Translations under genes and position numbers: made by a program | NCBI GenBank assembly: GCA_027353395.1 | Contig: DAIEHU010000059.1 | Coordinates: 1-11,092 of the forward strand | DNA length: 11,092 bases | Reading direction: 5' to 3' | Source: Desulfobacteraceae bacterium | Lineage (GTDB): Bacteria > Desulfobacterota > Desulfobacteria > Desulfobacterales > Desulfosalsimonadaceae | The notes under the pieces: model-generated | Databases searched by the model: none | The model's input: the letters and a program-made list of their open reading frames with translations, nothing else | What the model was told of the DNA's origin: nothing | Shown here: positions 7,042 through 11,092 of the stretch, in pieces | Layout of the letters: the number at the start of each line of letters is the position of its first letter | How positions within the stretch are numbered: the first letter of the stretch is position 1

Positions 7042-7069
7042 AATATAATCTTCTTAGCTTGATTTTCAA
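7042..7069 (-). promoter_or_regulatory. Sigma70-like promoter of the fatty-acid operon
   Basis: On the minus strand TTGAAA (7069-7064) is followed after 16 bases by TATATT (7047-7042), each one mismatch from consensus. Transcription would begin near 7035 and leave a leader of about 65 bases before the fabD ATG at 6971. No other plausible promoter is visible inside the operon, whose gaps are all under 20 bases. Confidence 0.6.
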
Positions 7070-7085
7070 TACAGTATGATTAAGT

Positions 7086-7098
7086 ATCGATTATCGAT
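7086..7098. repeat. Palindrome ATCGAT-T-ATCGAT upstream of the operon promoter
   Basis: Thirteen-base perfect palindrome centred on one T. It lies 17 bases upstream of the -35 box of the minus-strand promoter and about 110 bases upstream of the plus-strand promoter. That is a reasonable place for an activator or shared regulator, but no known operator is recognised. Confidence 0.3.
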
Positions 7099-7114
7099 GC
7101 CTACCGTATCATCT

Positions 7115-7130
7115 CCGGTGCGTTCACCGG
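7115..7130. repeat. Inverted repeat CCGGTG-cgtt-CACCGG
   Basis: Six-base perfect stem with a four-base loop. No T-run follows on either strand, so it is not an intrinsic terminator. It lies between the two divergent promoters, outside both predicted transcripts, so a DNA-level role such as a protein site is the only obvious one. Confidence 0.25.
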
Positions 7131-7208
7131 GAAAGAGGAGGAAACTGGACAACTGTGCTGGCGGGATGACAGGCCGGTGCAACTAAACCCCAAAGCCGAT
7201 TTTTCCGC

Positions 7209-7236
7209 TTGACACCCCAAGACAATATTCTATACT
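7209..7236 (+). promoter_or_regulatory. Near-consensus sigma70 promoter for the riboswitch-transporter transcript
   Basis: TTGACA (7209-7214, perfect) and TATACT (7231-7236, one mismatch) are separated by 16 bases. The start of transcription would be near 7243-7245, just before the 5' side of the riboswitch aptamer. A strong constitutive promoter upstream of a terminator-type riboswitch is the usual arrangement. Confidence 0.78.
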
Positions 7237-7251
7237 TTCCCAAAATTTATA

Positions 7252-7390
7252 AATATTGCAGCCGAGATCCGGTTTTTGAATCAGCCGGATGCGGGGAACC
7301 CAAGTTTTTGGGGCGTATTCATTTATGGATAGGGCACTTCCAGGCCCGAGCCCGTCAGCTAACCTCGTAGGCAAGTGGGAGTGCATTGGT
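7252..7390 (+). promoter_or_regulatory. Cyclic di-AMP riboswitch (ydaO/yuaA family)
   Basis: The leader contains the family's most conserved blocks in order: GAATCAG and GCGGGGAACCCAAG (7278-7304), GGGGCG (7310-7315), GGATAGGGC (7327-7335), then CCCGAGCCCGTCAGCTAACC followed by TCGTAGGC (7345-7372). Supporting pairings that I traced by eye are: an outer stem TTGC (7256-7259) with GCAA (7371-7374); a hairpin ATCCGG/CCGGAT (7267-7272 with 7285-7290); a hairpin GGGC/GCCC (7332-7335 with 7344-7347); and a possible pseudoknot of its loop ACTTCC (7336-7341) with GGGAGT (7377-7382). In the known family, c-di-AMP binding shuts off downstream genes, many of them K+ or osmolyte transporters. The downstream gene here is a KimA-like K+ transporter, which fits exactly. 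Outer limits are approximate. Confidence 0.93.
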
Positions 7391-7401
7391 CTGTGCTTTA
7401 G

Positions 7402-7435
7402 AAAGCCGCCGGTCCCGTGCCCGCGGCTTTTTTTA
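7402..7435 (+). terminator. Intrinsic terminator of the c-di-AMP riboswitch expression platform
   Basis: A perfect 8-base stem AAAGCCGC (7402-7409) with GCGGCTTT (7423-7430) encloses a 13-base GC-rich loop. It runs straight into a T-tract (7428-7434, more Ts after one A). It lies between the aptamer and the transporter ribosome site, so ligand-stabilised termination is the natural reading. I did not identify a convincing antiterminator pairing by eye. Confidence 0.85.
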
Positions 7436-7452
7436 TTTTTATTGGAGGGGAT

Positions 7453-9435
7453 ATGACTGCCGAAACGGACGAGCAAAAAAGCACGGTGTTTGGCAACATC
7501 CGGCGGGCCATCATCGGCGCGCCTAAACAGATTAACGATCCGAATATCTTTCATAAAATTTCGCTGATACCGCTCCTGGCATGGATCGGTCTGGGCGCGG
7601 ACGGACTTTCATCCTCGTCCTACGGCCCGGAGGAAGCATACCGCGCCCTAGGAAGCCATACCTATCTGGCTATTCTGCTGGGCCTGGCAACGGCCCTTAC
7701 GGTTTTCATCATCTCCTACGCATATTCCCGGATCATAGAGCATTTCCCTCATGGCGGCGGCGGATATATCGTCGCCACCCATATGCTGGGAAAAAAGGCC
7801 GGGGTTGTTTCCGGCAGCGCCCTGCTGGTGGATTATATGCTGACTATCACCATATCCACCGCAGCCTGCACGGACGCCATCTTCAGTTACCTGCCCTTCG
7901 GTTTTCAGCCGTATAAACTTTTCTTTGCATGTTTTCTCTGCGTGCTCCTTATTCTCCTGAATATACGTGGGGTAAAGGAATCCATCACCGTAATGACGCC
8001 GGTTTTCATCGTTTTTGTCGCCACCCACCTCCTCATGCTTCTGGACGGGGTGTTTACGCATACCGACCGATTGATTCCCCTGGTCAATAATTTTAACACC
8101 GGCATCCGGCAGGATATTTCCACCATCGGCATCATGGGCATATTGATGCTGTTCCTTCGGGCGTATTCTCTGGGCGGCGGGACATACACCGGGATCGAGG
8201 CGGTTTCCAACGGTCTTCAGATCATGCGTGACCCAAAAGTGCGGACCGGCAAACGGACCATGCTGTATATGGCGGTTTCCCTGGCGTTTACCGCCGGGAT
8301 CCTTTTTCTCTGCTATGCGCTGCTGGATGTCAAACCCATGGCGGGAAAAACCCTTAACGCGGTTCTGGCGAATAGTCTTTTCGTTGACTGGCCTATGGGG
8401 CACTGGATCGCCTTTATCACCATTTTTTCAGAAGGCGCTCTGCTTTTTGTGGCGGCCCAGACCGGTTTTGTCGATGGGCCGCGCGTCATGGCGAACATGG
8501 CGGTGGATTCCTGGTTTCCCCGCCGGTTCGCCGCACTCTCCGATCGGCTGACCATGCAGAATGGCATCATGATCATGGGCGTGAGCGCCATTGCGCTTCT
8601 TGTCTACACCCATGGATCGGTATCCGCCCTGGTGGTCATGTATTCCATCAACGTTTTCGTCACCTTTTCCCTGTCGCAACTGGGTATGTCTTATTTTTAC
8701 ATCCGGCACCGGAAAAACCACCGGGAGTGGAAACAGTATTTGAGCGTGCATCTGACCGGCCTGCTCCTTTGCGTCACCATCCTTCTGGTAACGACATTTG
8801 AAAAATTCACCGAGGGCGGCTGGATCACCTTTCTCATCACATCCGGCGTCATCGGTGGGTGTTACCTCATTCACAGCCATTACGAAAAAGTGCTTAAAGG
8901 AATCGGGCAGCTTGACGAGGTTCTCCTTAATATCCCGACTGCCGCCGCCGCCAACCCGTTGCCGCCGGACCCCCATGATCAGACCGCGATTCTGCTGGTT
9001 TCAAGCTTTAGCGGTTTCGGCATCCACACGCTGCTTTCCATCATTAAAACATTTCCAAAAACTTACAAAAACATTATTTTTGTTTCCGTGGCGGTGATCG
9101 ATTCCGGTTCATTCAAAGGCCCGGATGCGATGGACGCGCTGACTCAATCCATTCGAAAGGATCTGCAAAAATATGTGGACCTGGCCAGGCGGCTGGGATT
9201 TGCCGCGGATTACCGGATGACCGTGGGAACGGAGGTGGTGGAAAGCGCAACGCTTTTGTGCATGGATATTGTGGGCGAGTTTCCCAGATCCGTCGTTTTT
9301 TCCGGGCAGATCACCTTCCGCCTTGAAAAATTTTATCACAGGCTGTTGCACAACGAGACCGCATTTGCGATCCAGCGGCGGTTGCAATGGCACGGCATGA
9401 CGTCCGTCATTCTGCCCATCAGGATAAACATTTGA
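7453..9435 (+). CDS. KimA-like potassium transporter (APC superfamily)
   Basis: Polytopic inner-membrane protein predicted to import K+. The 660 residues have an N-terminal APC-type bundle of about twelve helices. Stretches aligning with Bacillus subtilis KimA (formerly YdaO, 607 aa) include GADGLSSSSYGPEEAY (48-63; Asp50 would match the KimA K+-site Asp36), FPHGGGGYIV (98-107) and LLVDYMLTITISTAACTDAI (124-143). GIEAVSNGLQ and FVTFSLSQLGM match further on. From about residue 509 (DQTAILLVSSFSGFG) to the end is a soluble alpha/beta domain resembling the cytosolic dimerisation domain of that family. I start at ATG 7453 with GGAGGGG just before it. An in-frame GTG at 7417 lies in the terminator loop and is rejected. 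Transcription is controlled by the riboswitch immediately upstream, so high c-di-AMP (K+ replete) should reduce expression. Confidence 0.9.
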   Translation: MTAETDEQKSTVFGNIRRAIIGAPKQINDPNIFHKISLIPLLAWIGLGADGLSSSSYGPEEAYRALGSHTYLAILLGLATALTVFIISYAYSRIIEHFPHGGGGYIVATHMLGKKAGVVSGSALLVDYMLTITISTAACTDAIFSYLPFGFQPYKLFFACFLCVLLILLNIRGVKESITVMTPVFIVFVATHLLMLLDGVFTHTDRLIPLVNNFNTGIRQDISTIGIMGILMLFLRAYSLGGGTYTGIEAVSNGLQIMRDPKVRTGKRTMLYMAVSLAFTAGILFLCYALLDVKPMAGKTLNAVLANSLFVDWPMGHWIAFITIFSEGALLFVAAQTGFVDGPRVMANMAVDSWFPRRFAALSDRLTMQNGIMIMGVSAIALLVYTHGSVSALVVMYSINVFVTFSLSQLGMSYFYIRHRKNHREWKQYLSVHLTGLLLCVTILLVTTFEKFTEGGWITFLITSGVIGGCYLIHSHYEKVLKGIGQLDEVLLNIPTAAAANPLPPDPHDQTAILLVSSFSGFGIHTLLSIIKTFPKTYKNIIFVSVAVIDSGSFKGPDAMDALTQSIRKDLQKYVDLARRLGFAADYRMTVGTEVVESATLLCMDIVGEFPRSVVFSGQITFRLEKFYHRLLHNETAFAIQRRLQWHGMTSVILPIRINI

Positions 9436-9522
9436 AATTGAAATTTTTTATGGTAAAAATAAAAAATGCGAACCGTTTGAAGAGACACCGGCAAAATTTT
9501 AACGCCCCCGAGATTTATTCCA

Positions 9523-10746
9523 ATGATCAAAAACCATTTGGCGATATTTAAAAACCGTCTGTTCCGCATTAATGATGAAGAACCGTTAAGCAAACTCTCC
9601 CTGTGTGTCATCTTTGCGCTGGATGTGTTTATCCTGTTTGTGGTGTTCAGCGGACTTAATGACCATACCCGGCAGTTGACCTCGCCTTCGGATTATATCC
9701 CCTATGGCTGCCGGGAAATGCTGGTCCGGGAGAACTGGACGGACGCCGACCGGATGGAAAAGCTTCAGCAGCTGGCGCTTTCTGATTATAATAATACATC
9801 TTACGGGTACGACAGCCCGTTTGAGCAGATGAAAATGGATCGGATGCATCCGGATTGCAGAATCTTTTTTGAAAAAATCAACGCGATCGCCCGCGACAAG
9901 GAACTTCTGGAGGATTTCAAGGCCCGTCAGCGGCTGGTTGCCCAAAAAAGACAGTTTATCTCCGGGTTTGAGCAGTCAAAAGGGGTTTACGACACCTCCC
10001 TTCTGGAAAATATTGCGGAGCCGGATGCCGGGCGAAACAAGCTGCCGTCCATCGCACGAAACATGAAGGACAAGGCCCGGCAAATCGACCTTTTCGACGG
10101 ACAGATAGCAGCAATCGACGCCCGGATTAACAATCATGCGAAGGTCAGGGATCTGTGGGCCTATGTGTCGGCGGGCGATCCGGCCCGCAGGGACCGGCTG
10201 GTGAAGGATATCAAACAATGGGAATTCCGGCATCCGTTCAAGGAACTGCTCTGGCAGATGCTGTTTCTGCTGCCGCTCTTTATCGTGTTTTATCTTTGGA
10301 GCGTAAGGAGCGTTAAAAAAGACAACCGGCTCCAGATGCTAATTTCCGGTCATTTGCTCGTGATCATATCCATTCCCATAATCATGAAAATCCTGGAGGT
10401 GGTGCTCGATCTGATTCCGAGGCATTTTTTCAAAAAATTCTTTGATTTTTTAATCGCCTTTCGGATTGTCGCCATATGGCATTATATCGTGATTGTCGCG
10501 GCTATCGGCGCAGCACTCCTGATGATTTATATTATCCAGAAAAAGGTGTTCAACAAGCGGCGGCTGGAATTGAAACGGCTGGCCAAAGGCCTGTGCCGGC
10601 GTTGCGGGAAAAAGCTGCCACGAGATTCCGCCGCCTGTCCGTTCTGCGGCGCGGATCAGTTGATACGATGCCCGGCCTGTGATCAGCCCACCTACGCGGC
10701 GGGGGATTATTGCGCCATGTGCGGAACCGGGCTTCAAAAAATATGA
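9523..10746 (+). CDS. Uncharacterised four-helix membrane protein with C-terminal double zinc ribbon
   Basis: I do not recognise a named family. The 407-residue protein has a basic N-terminus, one membrane helix at about 25-44 and a largely charged, helical soluble region (45-242) with two cysteines (Cys63, Cys112). Three more helices follow at about 243-261, 270-294 and 312-338, then a very basic stretch. The C-terminus holds two Cys4 ribbons: Cys358/361/372/375 (CRRCG, CPFCG) and Cys383/386/397/400 (CPACD, CAMCG). The positive-inside rule puts both ends and the ribbons in the cytoplasm and the 45-242 region in the periplasm. Double zinc ribbons usually mediate protein or nucleic-acid contacts; no catalytic motif is seen. 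It lies 87 bases after the transporter in the same direction with no terminator between them, so read-through is possible. The ribosome site is weak. Function unknown. Confidence 0.8.
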   Translation: MIKNHLAIFKNRLFRINDEEPLSKLSLCVIFALDVFILFVVFSGLNDHTRQLTSPSDYIPYGCREMLVRENWTDADRMEKLQQLALSDYNNTSYGYDSPFEQMKMDRMHPDCRIFFEKINAIARDKELLEDFKARQRLVAQKRQFISGFEQSKGVYDTSLLENIAEPDAGRNKLPSIARNMKDKARQIDLFDGQIAAIDARINNHAKVRDLWAYVSAGDPARRDRLVKDIKQWEFRHPFKELLWQMLFLLPLFIVFYLWSVRSVKKDNRLQMLISGHLLVIISIPIIMKILEVVLDLIPRHFFKKFFDFLIAFRIVAIWHYIVIVAAIGAALLMIYIIQKKVFNKRRLELKRLAKGLCRRCGKKLPRDSAACPFCGADQLIRCPACDQPTYAAGDYCAMCGTGLQKI

Positions 10747-10774
10747 CGGCTTCATAAGTTGATTTTTTAATTCA

Positions 10775-11092
10775 TTATACCACGATTTCTTTTCCAACCT
10801 TCAAATCCACATATGCATCTTTAAACGCCTGCCGGAACTGGTCCAGGCTCCAGTCGGAGGAGTCGTGGGGCGAGAGTGCCACGATTTTAGGCGATACCTT
10901 TTTGATCGCTTTAATAGCGTTTTGTACGTCGGATTCGCGGATGCTTCGCCAGGGCGGGTTATCAGACCCCACCAGCCGCTGGACATTGACGGGCCCGGCC
11001 ATGATTCTGCCGCCGCGCACCGGAAAATGCAGCCCGCCGATAATCGCATAGATGGGCGCGTCAAACAGGGCTTGCGTTCTCTCAATAATCCG
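10775..11092 (-). CDS. Probable metallo-beta-lactamase-fold hydrolase, C-terminal part only
   Basis: The minus-strand frame ending with TAA at 10777-10775 is open to the window edge, giving 105 residues. The ending (IYAIIGGLHFP, then DVQNAIKAIKKVSPKIVALSPHDSSDW, then AFKDAYVDLKVGKEIVV) resembles the C-terminal strand-His-helix unit of MBL-fold proteins of the dihydropterin-type (RFAP-synthase-like) group. There a histidine in the 'P-H' turn is a metal ligand and a V-G-x-x-I/L strand closes the fold. The catalytic HxHxDH motif would lie outside the window, so activity cannot be judged. An internal GTG at 11020 is not a likely start because coding sequence continues upstream. It converges on the zinc-ribbon gene with only 28 bases between stops and no visible terminator there. 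Confidence 0.6.
   Translation of the reverse strand, partial: RIIERTQALFDAPIYAIIGGLHFPVRGGRIMAGPVNVQRLVGSDNPPWRSIRESDVQNAIKAIKKVSPKIVALSPHDSSDWSLDQFRQAFKDAYVDLKVGKEIVV

Noticed and set aside
1..7069. Aryl-polyene or PUFA-synthase cluster
   Set aside because: Aryl-polyene clusters lack FabD and an enoyl reductase and carry a ketoreductase and glycosyltransferase-type genes not seen here. PUFA synthases are giant multidomain proteins, while all enzymes here are discrete.
7076..7186. Small plus-strand frame of 36 codons in the divergent region
   Set aside because: It has no ribosome site before its ATG, overlaps control elements, ends before the transporter promoter, and its predicted peptide resembles nothing I know. 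An AGGAGG at 7136-7141 is followed only by a CTG codon.
7417..7452. In-frame GTG start for the transporter, adding 12 residues
   Set aside because: The GTG lies in the loop of the riboswitch terminator, and a good ribosome site (GGAGGGG) immediately precedes the ATG at 7453.
7648..8403. Minus-strand open frame (251 codons) inside the transporter gene
   Set aside because: It is the antisense shadow of the membrane-spanning part of the transporter; no motif or ribosome site supports it.
9436..9522. Promoter TTGAAA-16-TAAAAA before the zinc-ribbon gene
   Set aside because: The region is A/T-rich and the -10 matches only four of six positions; too weak to annotate. No terminator hairpin is seen there either.

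Overview
The window reads as a chromosomal segment of a Gram-negative bacterium of moderately high GC. I lean towards a deltaproteobacterium (Desulfobacterota). The grounds are a ydaO-type c-di-AMP riboswitch ahead of a KimA-like potassium transporter in the same segment as proteobacterial-style FabA, FabD and PA3286-like FabH proteins. This placement is an inference; no marker gene in the window fixes it.

Left two thirds (1-7069, minus strand): one tightly packed operon of nine fatty-acid-synthesis genes. In transcription order they are: malonyl-CoA:ACP transacylase (FabD); a FabL/FabI-like enoyl-ACP reductase with a Y-x6-K active site; a FabA-type dehydratase; a FabZ-type dehydratase; a KAS II (FabF-like) condensing enzyme; a dedicated acyl carrier protein; a PlsC-like acyltransferase; an AcpS-superfamily phosphopantetheinyl transferase; and a KAS III (FabH-like) condensing enzyme that runs off the left edge. 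Most junctions overlap or are separated by fewer than 20 bases. A sigma70-like promoter (TTGAAA-16 bp-TATATT) sits in front of fabD. Together the genes can activate a private carrier protein, load malonate, prime, condense, dehydrate, enoyl-reduce, and hand the chain to a glycerolipid-type acyltransferase. The visible part lacks a ketoreductase (FabG) and a thioesterase. This looks like an accessory, product-specific type II FAS making a special acyl chain for a membrane lipid, rather than the housekeeping fab cluster.

Centre (6972-7452): a divergent intergenic region. It holds the operon promoter with short dyads around it. On the plus strand it holds a near-consensus promoter (TTGACA-16 bp-TATACT), a c-di-AMP (ydaO/yuaA) riboswitch and an intrinsic terminator. 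These control a 660-residue KimA-like K+ transporter (7453-9435), most simply as a c-di-AMP OFF switch.

Right (9523-11092): a four-helix membrane protein of unknown function with a large predicted periplasmic domain and a C-terminal double zinc ribbon. It converges on the C-terminal end of a gene that looks like a metallo-beta-lactamase-fold hydrolase and leaves the window at the right edge.
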